DNA from: Telmatospirillum sp. J64-1
GTDB taxonomy: Bacteria; Pseudomonadota; Alphaproteobacteria; Rhodospirillales; Magnetospirillaceae
Assembly (NCBI RefSeq): GCF_006980715.1
Contig: NZ_SBHN01000015.1
Coordinates: 1 to 64,000, forward strand
Direction of reading: 5' to 3'
Length of the DNA: 64,000 nucleotides
Below, piece by piece: positions 57,810 to 64,000 of this stretch. Every line of letters begins with the position of its first letter. The first letter of the stretch is position 1. The notes under the pieces are model-generated. The model was not told the origin of the DNA, ran no database searches, and saw only the letters and a list, made by a program, of their open reading frames with translations. The translations under genes were made by a program, and so were the position numbers.

Positions 57810-58232
57810 GTGCAGACTCACCAGATCATGGAAAAAATCCCTGGCCGTCCTCATCCCATCGATATCCATGTGGGCAGTCGCGTCCGCATGCGTCGTACTT
57901 TGGTGGGCATGACCCAGGATCAGCTCGGTCAGGCGCTGGGCATCACGTTCCAGCAGGTTCAGAAATACGAACGCGGCACCAACCGTATCAGTGCCAGCCG
58001 CTTGCATGACATGGCCTGCATCCTGGGGGTGCCGGTATCCTTCTTCTTCGAAGAGATGCCCGTCGGCCAGAATGCTGCGCCGGCCCAGGCCGATGACGAC
58101 GCCGACCCCATGGGAAAGCGCGAAACATTGGAACTGGTGCGGGCCTACTGGCGCATCACCGACCCCCGCCTGCGCCGTCAGGTCTATGACCTGGCCCGCG
58201 TCCTGGCGGATGCCGGTGGCGGCAAGGAATAA
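57810..58232 (+). CDS. XRE family helix-turn-helix regulator
   Basis: 140 residues. The HTH_3 domain (about 18-80) reads GSRVRMRRTLVGMTQDQLGQALGITFQQVQKYERGTNRISASRLHDMACILGVPVSFFFE. The short C-terminus ends ELVRAYWRITDPRLRRQVYDLARVLAD, a combination common in alphaproteobacterial regulators of this type. The GTG start at 57810 follows CGGAGGTGG with good spacing. Its 3' end overlaps the convergent comM gene by 49 bp. Confidence 0.92.
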   Translation: MQTHQIMEKIPGRPHPIDIHVGSRVRMRRTLVGMTQDQLGQALGITFQQVQKYERGTNRISASRLHDMACILGVPVSFFFEEMPVGQNAAPAQADDDADPMGKRETLELVRAYWRITDPRLRRQVYDLARVLADAGGGKE

Positions 58233-59758
58233 GCCTCGGCCCGTCCGGGCATGAGGCGGCGATAGGCGAGAGCCTCGGCTACGTGAATGCGGCCGGGGCT
58301 CTCTTTTCCTTCCAGGTCGGCCAGGGTACGCGCGACGCGCAGGACGCGGTGATAGCCGCGTGCCGAAAGACGCATCCGTTCGGCGGCTTCGGCCAGAAGC
58401 TGTCTTCCGGCGGCATCCGGCTTTGCAATTTTATCGAGTAATTCCCCTTCGGCTTCCGCGTTCGTGCGGATGCCGCGTCCCGGCGCCAGCGCCTGGAAAC
58501 GTTCCCGCTGGATCGCGCGGGCCGTGGCGACACGGGCGGCGATTTCGGCCGAGCCCTCGGCGGGCGGCGGCAGGGACAGATCGGCGGGGCTGACCGCCGG
58601 CACATCCACATGCAGATCGATCCGGTCGAACATCGGGCCTGAAATCTTGGCCTGATAGTCCAGCCCGCATTTGGGCGCGCGGTTGCAGGCCTGCGCCTCG
58701 TCGCCGAGATAGCCGCAGCGGCAGGGATTCATCGCCGCGATCAGCTGGAAACGCGACGGATAGGTGACATGGGCCTGGGCCCGGGCCACCGTCGCCCGGC
58801 CGGATTCCAAGGGTTGGCGCAGGGCTTCCAGTGCCCCGCGCGAGAATTCGGGCAATTCGTCCAGGAACAGCACCCCCAGATGGGCCAGCGACACCTCGCC
58901 CGGCTTGGCACGATGCCCGCCGCCGACCAGCGAGGCCGTCGAAGCCGAGAAATGCGGGTCGCGGAAGGGGCGGCGCTGCATCAGCCGGCCCTGGTCGAGA
59001 TGGCCGGCGACGGAATGGATCATGCTGACCTCCAGCGCCTCGGCCGGGTCCAGCGGCGGCAGCAGGCCGGGCAGGCGTGCCGCCAGCATCGACTTGCCGG
59101 AACCGGGCGGGCCGATCATCAGCATGTTGTGACCGCCTGCCGCCGCCACTTCCAGGGCGCGCTTGGCGCTTTCCTGGCCCTTGATGTCGCGTAGGTCCAG
59201 CAGAGGGGCAGCGTCCTCGGCCAGTTCCGGCACCGGCGGGGCGAGGATCTGCACGCCCTTGAAATGATTGACCAGCGCCAGCAGGTCGCGCGGGGCTAGG
59301 ATGTCGCTGCCGCCCGCCCAGGCCGCTTCTCCCCCCTGGCTGCCCGGGCAGATCAACCCGCGCCCGGCGGCATTGGCGCCGATGGCCGCGGGCAGCACCC
59401 CGGCCACGGGCGCCAGCCGTCCGTCCAGCCCCAGTTCGCCCAGGATGGTGTAGTTGAACAATTCCTCGCCCGGCAGGACGTTCATGGCCGCCAGCAGGGC
59501 GCAGGCGATGGGCAGGTCGAAATGGCTGCCTTCCTTCAGCACGTCGGCGGGAGCCAGATTGACGGTGATGCGCTTGGGCGGCAGGGCCAGGCCCAGGGCG
59601 GTCAGCGCGGCGCGCACCCGCTCGCGCGATTCCCCCACCGCCTTGTCGGGCAATCCGACCAGCGTGAAGGCGGGCAGGCCGCTGGCGAGTTGGACCTGGA
59701 CATCGATCTCCAGGACCTCGATCCCCTGGAAGGCGACGGTTTTGACGCTTGAAACCAT
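58184..59758 (-). CDS. comM: YifB/ComM Mg-chelatase-like AAA+ helicase
   Basis: Branch-migration helicase that helps integrate incoming DNA in transformable bacteria. The 524 residues begin MVSSVKTVAFQGIEVLEIDVQ and show an N-terminal ChlI-like domain, then an AAA+ module with Walker A MIGPPGSGKSMLAARLPGLLPPL and Walker B VLFLDELPEFSRGALEALRQPLE, sensor AAMNPCRCGYLGDE and the C-terminal helical domain. It is complete here, but its first 45 codons are copied again at 61254-61390. Known as an insertion hot spot in other bacteria. Confidence 0.95.
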   Translation of the reverse strand: MVSSVKTVAFQGIEVLEIDVQVQLASGLPAFTLVGLPDKAVGESRERVRAALTALGLALPPKRITVNLAPADVLKEGSHFDLPIACALLAAMNVLPGEELFNYTILGELGLDGRLAPVAGVLPAAIGANAAGRGLICPGSQGGEAAWAGGSDILAPRDLLALVNHFKGVQILAPPVPELAEDAAPLLDLRDIKGQESAKRALEVAAAGGHNMLMIGPPGSGKSMLAARLPGLLPPLDPAEALEVSMIHSVAGHLDQGRLMQRRPFRDPHFSASTASLVGGGHRAKPGEVSLAHLGVLFLDELPEFSRGALEALRQPLESGRATVARAQAHVTYPSRFQLIAAMNPCRCGYLGDEAQACNRAPKCGLDYQAKISGPMFDRIDLHVDVPAVSPADLSLPPPAEGSAEIAARVATARAIQRERFQALAPGRGIRTNAEAEGELLDKIAKPDAAGRQLLAEAAERMRLSARGYHRVLRVARTLADLEGKESPGRIHVAEALAYRRLMPGRAEAYSLPPPASARTRARS

Positions 59759-59970
59759 GGCTGTGCCGTTCCCCCAATGCACACGCCATAGTAGGCGATG
59801 CGGGCGGGAATGGCTAGAGAGGCGCTCGGTCTGCGAGAGGGGCGTCGCCGGATGTTTCGGCGCGCCAGAGGGTGGGGTAGTGCCGGATGAAGCCCGAGGG
59901 GCCGACCTCCAGCAGGCCTGATAGCCGACGCTCGGCGCCTCGTACCAACATTCCGTTTCCGTCCGCCGCT
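59622..59970. repeat. Left 349-bp direct repeat of the comM/DUF1089 junction
   Basis: Repeated at 61254-61603 (350 bp) with ten differences, one of which is a single-base deletion on this side, so identity is about 97%. It covers the first 45 or so codons of comM, the comM upstream region, and the 3' end of the DUF1089 gene. Confidence 0.97.
59814..59970 (-). pseudogene. 3' remnant of the DUF1089 glycolipid-binding gene
   Basis: The leftward frame reads GLLEVGPSGFIRHYPTLWRAETSGDAPLADRAPL, identical to the end of the full protein at 61446-62036. It lacks the first three quarters of that gene and has a one-base deletion near 59918, so it cannot be a working gene. It shows that sequence right of 59970 was inserted. 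Confidence 0.93.
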
Positions 59971-60063
59971 AGCATGGATCTGCCCGACCCATGCACGGCC
60001 GATCTGCAGCATGTTATCAGCGCCAGTCCTTTCTCAATGTAGGGGCGCCTACCTTTATCAGCC

Positions 60064-60142
60064 AATTTACTAAATTATCTTTCCAGTTCACTTAATTTTC
60101 GCTATGGTCCGGTTGTCATGGTTGGAGAGAGAATTTAGTAAA
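60064..60142 (+). promoter_or_regulatory. Two palindrome-like operators upstream of the XRE cargo gene
   Basis: AATTTACTAAATT at 60064-60076 is a perfect 6-bp-arm palindrome. AATTTAGTAAA at 60132-60142 is a second copy of the motif and an exact inverted match to 60066-60076. The interval between holds weak promoter-like TTTCCA and TATGGT 17 bp apart. The two sites lie 98 and 30 bp before the start at 60162 and could bind the XRE protein itself. This is inference. Confidence 0.55.
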
Positions 60143-60161
60143 CCAGTCGAAGGGGTCCCAA

Positions 60162-61139
60162 ATGAACGGTGCTGCTCTTGTGCAACTCGCATTGAATGCC
60201 CTCTCCTGCACCCAGAAGGAACTCGCAGTGCGCCTTGGGGTGTCTCCCACCCAAATCAGCAAGTGGAAGAGCGGGGAACACATGTCTAAGGACATGGATG
60301 ACAAGCTCCGTAAGATGAGCGGGATCGGTGACAAGGACCCGCAATTTGTTGTTTGGGCAGGTTCCCTCGATGCAGCAGATAAATGGGAAAAGGTCATTCG
60401 TCTCCTTGCGGACGCTGCTCAAGAAGAAGCTGAAACGGGCTACGTCACTGAGCCTCTAACAGATGACATGGGATTACTTCCTTGGCACACATTCCATGTT
60501 CTTAGGAAGATGGGGGTCGAACTTCCGAAAGAATTTCCAAAGGAAGTCGAGGGCGCAATTGGTTTAAATGAGGAAGATGATTCTGCCTCCGACCTCGATT
60601 CTCGGTGGGAGGCGATGATGGAGAATCCGTATACGTCTCTTATTTACAAAATATACAAGTCACTAAACGACGTTTACGGTTTCTACGCTGCCTACGTTGA
60701 GGGTCTGGTTTACGATGAGAGCCTGGATATATTTGAAATTGGGTCCCAAGTCGATTCTTGCCTTTTGGAGTTGGCGGCGGCAAAGCTCGATGAAAAGCCC
60801 GTGATGGCAGCCAATTATGACGCCTTTAAATGGAACACGCTGCAGGACTACGAAAAGTGGCTCAACACTGTAAAGGAGAAGGCTTTCCGCGCTGGTGTGC
60901 CGCTCAGAGCAGAGCTTCTCGACTTGGCCTATGGCTCTGCTGGTGAGCTTGGGAGCGAGGCTGAGGCTGAAAGTCTGGGGCTTAACAAGGGGCGTCTTCA
61001 CCCCGACATCTACATGAACGAACTGTTGGTCGGCATGAGAACGATTCACCAAGTGCTGCCCGCGATTCTCAAGAAGTTGGGCATAAGCGAGGAATTCAAG
61101 CTCGACGCGTCAGAGTTTCGGGTGAACAGTCGGAGGTAG
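60162..61139 (+). CDS. XRE-domain protein of unknown function, inserted cargo
   Basis: 325 residues. The N-terminal helix-turn-helix (about 1-55, with QLALNALSCTQKELAVRLGVSPTQISKWKSGEHMSKDMDDKLRKM) is followed by about 265 residues I cannot assign. That region is acidic and helical, with LPWHTFHVLRKMGVELPKEF, IYKSLNDVYGFYAAYVEGLVYDESL and a C-terminal LLVGMRTIHQVLPAILKKLGISEEF. The start follows GAAGGGG. Base composition is much lower in GC than the neighbours. It is the only gene in a 1283-bp segment flanked by long direct repeats. Possibly a phage-related or host-defence regulator; the function is unknown. Confidence 0.75.
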   Translation: MNGAALVQLALNALSCTQKELAVRLGVSPTQISKWKSGEHMSKDMDDKLRKMSGIGDKDPQFVVWAGSLDAADKWEKVIRLLADAAQEEAETGYVTEPLTDDMGLLPWHTFHVLRKMGVELPKEFPKEVEGAIGLNEEDDSASDLDSRWEAMMENPYTSLIYKIYKSLNDVYGFYAAYVEGLVYDESLDIFEIGSQVDSCLLELAAAKLDEKPVMAANYDAFKWNTLQDYEKWLNTVKEKAFRAGVPLRAELLDLAYGSAGELGSEAEAESLGLNKGRLHPDIYMNELLVGMRTIHQVLPAILKKLGISEEFKLDASEFRVNSRR

Positions 61140-61146
61140 TGCTAGG

Positions 61147-61198
61147 GATGCTGGGGAGTGGCATGGCGTCAACCTTATACCCGCCACTCCCTAGCATC
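61147..61198. other. Long imperfect hairpin after the XRE cargo gene
   Basis: GATGCTGGGGAGTGGC (61147-61162) and GCCACTCCCTAGCATC (61183-61198) pair over 16 bp with one G-T. The loop is 20 nt and there is no T-run, so it is not a standard terminator. It may be a processing or end structure of the inserted segment. Confidence 0.7.
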
Positions 61199-61390
61199 AG
61201 CGTAAGCGTGTATAGTTGCTCCGAGTGACGCATGACCAAGGTTCGTCAGCAGGTCGCGCGATTCCCCCACCGCCTTGTCGGGCAAACCGACCAGCGTGAA
61301 GGCGGGCAGGCCGCTGGCGAGTTGGACCTGGACATCGATCTCCAGGACCTCGATTCCCTGGAAGGCGACGGTTTTGACGCTTGAAACCAT
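61175..61390 (-). pseudogene. Truncated 5' copy of comM
   Basis: Starts MVSSVKTVAFQGIEVLEIDVQ like comM and matches it through GLPDKAVGESR, then continues into unrelated residues (DLLTNLGHASLGATIHAYADAREWRV) and stops: 71 residues in all, no ATPase domain. It carries the comM upstream region, so a leftward transcript could run antisense into the end of the XRE gene. Confidence 0.9.
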
Positions 61391-61603
61391 GGCTGTGCCG
61401 TTCCCCCAATGCACACGCCATAGTAGGCGATGCGGGCGGGAATGGCTAGAGAGGTGCTCGGTCTGCGAGGGGAGCGTCGCCGGATGTTTCGGCGCGCCAG
61501 AGGGTGGGGTAGTGCCGGATGAAGCCCGAGGGGCCGACTTCCAGCAGGCCCTGGTAGCCGACGCTCGGCGCCTCGTACCAATATTCCGTCTCCGTCCGCC
61601 GCT
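61254..61603. repeat. Right 350-bp direct repeat of the comM/DUF1089 junction
   Basis: The partner of 59622-59970. This copy is intact with respect to the DUF1089 gene, which continues rightward past 61603, while its comM part is cut at 61254. Both copies are in the same orientation. Confidence 0.97.
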
Positions 61604-62036
61604 CATAGCGTTGCGGCAGCAGGACCAGGCGGTTCGTCGCCGGGTCGAGCCAGGCGACATCGATTTCTGCGCTTTGGCCGACGGCCAGCGGGACCCGGCG
61701 AAGCTGTGACAGATTGGTCGCCGGGGTGAAACCGAGATCGAGGTCGAGGCAGGAATCCACGCCGGATTGCGGCGTGCCGTTCAGGATCCAGATCCCGTCG
61801 CTGCGGGTGATCTGCTGCTCCACGCCGTTCCGGCCGATGAAACCGTGCAGCGCCCCATGCAGGCTTTCCCAGTCCGCATTGCATTCCACCAGGTAATGCA
61901 GGCATGCCGGCTGGCCGTCATGGCGGAACACCGACGTCCCCTGCAGAAGCCAGGTCTCGCCCGTATGCTTCAGGGAACAGGCGTCATGGCCGGGGGCATC
62001 GAGCCGCCGCCATAGGATGGATGCTGCAAGAGGCAT
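61446..62036 (-). CDS. Putative glycolipid-binding protein (DUF1089)
   Basis: 196 residues of the glycolipid-binding family, with IL-WRRLDAPGHDACSLKHTGETWLLQGTSVF, then CHLHY-like ACLHYLVECNADW, WILNGTPQSGVDSCLDLDLGFTPATN and WLDPATNRLVLLPQRYER. This matches the DUF1089 pattern of a single beta-rich domain. The 3' quarter is duplicated as a remnant at 59814-59970. Ancestrally it sat directly upstream of comM on the same strand. Confidence 0.82.
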   Translation of the reverse strand: MPLAASILWRRLDAPGHDACSLKHTGETWLLQGTSVFRHDGQPACLHYLVECNADWESLHGALHGFIGRNGVEQQITRSDGIWILNGTPQSGVDSCLDLDLGFTPATNLSQLRRVPLAVGQSAEIDVAWLDPATNRLVLLPQRYERRTETEYWYEAPSVGYQGLLEVGPSGFIRHYPTLWRAETSGDAPLADRAPL

Positions 62037-62202
62037 GGCGGGGCCTAGGCGGACGGCGCGTCTTCGGGCGCTTCTCGGGTGAGGTCGTGGCGGGCCATGG
62101 CGGTCCTTCTGTTCCCTTTTCCTTCAAGGGGCAGGAACAGGGTGCGCCCATCGCCTGTCTTGTTCAAACCTTCTTCGGTCGTTCCCCCCTTGGGGGCTTC
62201 CG

Positions 62203-62222
62203 GCCTCTCTCAAGAGAGAGGC
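62203..62222. terminator. Inverted repeat after the small membrane protein gene
   Basis: GCCTCTCTC and its perfect complement with a 2-nt centre, next to the stop of the leftward gene at 62223. A second short palindrome CCCCCTTGGGGG follows near 62185-62196. No strong T-run; likely a transcription end. Confidence 0.45.
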
Positions 62223-62435
62223 TCACTCCTTGCGCAGCCCCAGCCAGGGGCCGCAGAGGCGCAGGACCAGCGGGTTGACCGCATAGACCATCCCCAGAAC
62301 CATGACCGGCACGATGAACAGCGCCTTGAGCCAATGGGGCGCATTGGCCAATTCCGCGGGCAGCAAGTAAAGGATGCAGACGATCAAGGGATAGGCGCCC
62401 GCCATCATGGCCAGGGCGTAACGATGCCGTTTCAT
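62223..62435 (-). CDS. Small two-helix membrane protein
   Basis: 70 residues with two hydrophobic helices (YALAMMAGAYPLIVCILYLLPAEL about 6-28, and LKALFIVPVMVLGMVYAVNPLVL about 36-58) and a basic end. The ATG at 62435 follows CTGGAGAGAG. No family recognised. It is divergent from the RcoM-like gene and may be related to it in function. Confidence 0.7.
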   Translation of the reverse strand: MKRHRYALAMMAGAYPLIVCILYLLPAELANAPHWLKALFIVPVMVLGMVYAVNPLVLRLCGPWLGLRKE

Positions 62436-62595
62436 AACTCTCTCCAGAAAGGACTTTCCGTTTATAGCAAGGGGGACCTTCTCTTCAAACCTTGGCAGGA
62501 TCTCTGCGCTGGACTTTTCAGGGCCGGAAGCTGGGCTATACTCGGAAACGGGACCGGGCGCGCCGCGTCCGGCGGCAGGGCGAGGCCGGGTAGGG

Positions 62596-63282
62596 ATGGA
62601 ATATCGGCTCCAGCGCATGGATGTGGGCCTGGTGGTCCTGGACGAGAGGCGCAATATCGTCTCGCTCAATCCGGCCGCCTCGCGGCTGCTGGGCGGCGTG
62701 GAGAGCCGGATCGGCCGTCCGATCCAGGACCTGCATGGGCCGGGCAGCCGCGAGAAGGTGGAATTGCTGCTGGAGGCGGCCAAGCGTCCCGATGCCCCGC
62801 CCTCGGCCACCTCGATGATCGTCGCCTTGCCGGGGCGGATGGTGGTGGCCAAGGTGACCTCCCTGCCGTGGGATGGAAGGTCGGCCACGGTGCTGATGCT
62901 GTTCGACCTGGGAGAGGCGCCCGCCGGAGCGGCGGCTCCGGAAAAGGAGCCCTTGGTGAAACTGCCGGTGGCGACGCGGCATGGCGTGGCCCTGATCGAC
63001 CCGCCCGACGTGGTCTACCTGCGCGCCGACGGCCATTATTCCACCGTCCATACCGCCGAGGGCGCCTTCCTGTGCAGCTTGCCTCTTTCCGAACTGGAAC
63101 GGCGGCTGGACGGACGGCAATTCGTTCGCTCGCATCGAGGCTATATCGTCAATCTGGTCCATGCCCAGGCATTGGAGAGGATCGGGGACCGGGCGGAATT
63201 CATCATGGCCGCCCCAGGGGCGCCGCGCGTTCCGGTCAGCCGGGGGCGGATCGAGGCATTGAAGAAGCGCCTGGCCTTCTGA
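62596..63282 (+). CDS. rcoM: RcoM-like heme-PAS/LytTR regulator of CO response
   Basis: Single-component regulator: a PAS domain (about 1-105) followed by a LytTR DNA-binding domain (about 120-228, with VVYLRADGHYSTVHTAEGAFLCSLPLSELERRL and FVRSHRGYIVNLVHA). RcoM proteins bind heme through a PAS His and sense CO. A His in the equivalent segment (H47 in DLHGPGSREKVELLL) and a Met at the expected CO-state ligand position (M74 in SMIVALPGRM) are present. The cysteine ligand of some RcoMs is missing. The gene next door is cowN, which is controlled by RcoM in Rhodospirillum rubrum, so the pairing supports the call. Length 228. Confidence 0.85.
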   Translation: MEYRLQRMDVGLVVLDERRNIVSLNPAASRLLGGVESRIGRPIQDLHGPGSREKVELLLEAAKRPDAPPSATSMIVALPGRMVVAKVTSLPWDGRSATVLMLFDLGEAPAGAAAPEKEPLVKLPVATRHGVALIDPPDVVYLRADGHYSTVHTAEGAFLCSLPLSELERRLDGRQFVRSHRGYIVNLVHAQALERIGDRAEFIMAAPGAPRVPVSRGRIEALKKRLAF

Positions 63283-63412
63283 CCCTCCGCAATTCGTGCA
63301 TGCAGGCGGTGCTTCGCGCGCCGCAGCCGCCGCTCGGAGCGCGGTGGCTTGTCAGGGCGGGCGGTGTTGGCAATAGAGAGAGCTTCGCGTTCTTCTTGCC
63401 ATAGGGCCTGCC

Positions 63413-63709
63413 ATGGATGTTCCCGCCACGACCGACCGTTACAAGACTTTCCAGGGCATCGATTGCGAGGGCAATTCCCGCCAGGTGATCGAGCGGGTGC
63501 TGATGCATATCAATGACCCGGCGAAGACGAACGCCTTCTGGGAAAGGTTCAAGCTTCGCCTGGCCGAGGCGGAAAAGCTGCATGCCCGCCGCGCCGATGA
63601 ACTCTGCCTGGCCTGCTCGCACACCTATTACATCGAGGAATTGTTCGAAGAATACGAGGATGCGGTCGGCCTGGAATTGTTGCGCAAGCTTGAAGAAGAA
63701 TGCTGCTGA
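63413..63709 (+). CDS. cowN: N2-fixation sustaining protein CowN
   Basis: Small cytoplasmic protein (98 residues) that protects nitrogenase from inhibition by CO. The sequence fits the family: TFQGIDCEGNSRQVIERVLMHINDPAKTNAFWERFKLRL, then CLACSHTYYIEELFEEYED and an EEECC end with several cysteines. It follows the RcoM-like gene by 130 bp. That gap holds the octamer GCTTCGCG twice (63311-63318 and 63382-63389) and may carry regulator sites. It implies that the organism fixes nitrogen. Confidence 0.92.
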   Translation: MDVPATTDRYKTFQGIDCEGNSRQVIERVLMHINDPAKTNAFWERFKLRLAEAEKLHARRADELCLACSHTYYIEELFEEYEDAVGLELLRKLEEECC

Positions 63710-63871
63710 ATTTCTGACCAGAATCGGCCTTTCCCGCCCTTCTGCTGTCTCCGGCAGGTAAGGCGCGAGGGAGACAGTGTTGAGCATCTTGAGAACTTTC
63801 CTCATCGAGCTGTGACTAACGGAAAGAGACTGTTGCGGAGAACCGCGCTACTTCCGGGAGATCACACGAAG

Positions 63872-64000
63872 ATGAGCGAGCGTTACAAGGCGTTGATCGA
63901 AGCCCTTTGCGTGCAAATGAACATCGGCAATGCCGCCGGCGTCTATGAGAGCGGCATTCTGGATGTCGAAGGGCAGAACATCTTTCTCGAGCTGAGTGAA
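63872..64000 (+). CDS. Partial hypothetical protein, cut by window end
   Basis: Only the first 43 residues are visible: MSERYKALIEALCVQMNIGNAAG, then VYESGILDVEGQNIFLELSE. It reads open to the end of the window. The helix then beta-strand order looks like a small single-domain protein, such as a CesT/Tir-like chaperone fold, but this cannot be judged from the fragment. It lies 162 bp after cowN. Confidence 0.5.
   Translation, partial: MSERYKALIEALCVQMNIGNAAGVYESGILDVEGQNIFLELSE

Noticed and set aside
59969-61197. CTAGCAT at both 59969-59975 and 61191-61197 as a target-site duplication
   Set aside because: Seven bases, one copy inside a hairpin arm and 56 bp short of the right repeat. It does not fit the ends of the inserted segment and is likely chance.
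58184-61603. A Tn7-like or AbaR-type island in comM
   Set aside because: Those islands interrupt comM with short target duplications and carry tns-like transposition genes. Here comM is intact, the repeats are 350 bp, and no transposition gene is present.
63366-63386. A sigma54-like TTGGCA...GCTT before cowN
   Set aside because: The GG and GC doublets are separated by 11 bp instead of the required 10, and the rest of the consensus is poor.

Overview
The window is about 64 kb of GC-rich, densely packed, low-repeat chromosome. Gene content and protein character point to an alphaproteobacterium of the Rhodospirillales, most like Magnetospirillum and relatives. The supporting features are a complete cbb3 oxidase cluster with its own FNR, an nadA-nadC-nadB operon, a recR-ybaB-dnaX-ffs block, hrcA-grpE apart from dnaK-dnaJ, a malyl-CoA-lyase-type CoA ester lyase with meaB, and an rcoM-cowN pair typical of diazotrophs. 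The genus is an inference; no rRNA or marker gene is present.

Layout. 1-3.2 kb: chemoreceptor and a 23S rRNA methyltransferase. 3.3-12.5 kb: microaerobic respiration island ccoNOQP, ccoGHIS and an Fe-S FNR regulator, started by a consensus FNR box. 12.5-25.6 kb: cofactor and housekeeping genes (panBC, gpt, a gamma-glutamyltransferase homologue, tRNA-Arg, an Hsp70 homologue, nadACB). 25.8-33.1 kb: YcjF/YcjX pair, small envelope and hypothetical genes, then recR-ybaB-dnaX and the 4.5S SRP RNA. 33.4-39.2 kb: TetR regulator, a GGDEF protein of different base composition, a Sel1-like lipoprotein, hemW, rdgB, rph. 39.3-48.2 kb: heat-shock genes hrcA-grpE and dnaK-dnaJ-dapB, with a hemerythrin-receiver fusion and alkB between them. 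48.5-57.5 kb: rpmB, cheZ, meaB, an Atm1-type ABC exporter, a hemerythrin protein, a NUDIX protein, the CoA ester lyase and accA. 57.8-62.0 kb: an XRE regulator, comM, and an unusual insertion. 62.2-64 kb: a small membrane protein, an RcoM-like CO sensor, cowN, and a cut-off gene.

Three themes stand out. First, gas and redox sensing: FNR controlling cbb3 oxidase, two hemerythrin proteins, and an RcoM-like heme-PAS/LytTR regulator next to CowN, which protects nitrogenase from CO. Second, heat-shock control: HrcA is encoded here and a CIRCE-like operator plus a sigma32-like promoter precede dnaK. Third, genome plasticity: two families of palindromic intergenic repeats, and a 1.28-kb low-GC segment with one XRE-domain gene flanked by 349/350-bp direct repeats made of the comM/DUF1089 junction. 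That insertion is the best candidate for something undescribed.

No CRISPR array, prophage, transposase or integrase is visible.
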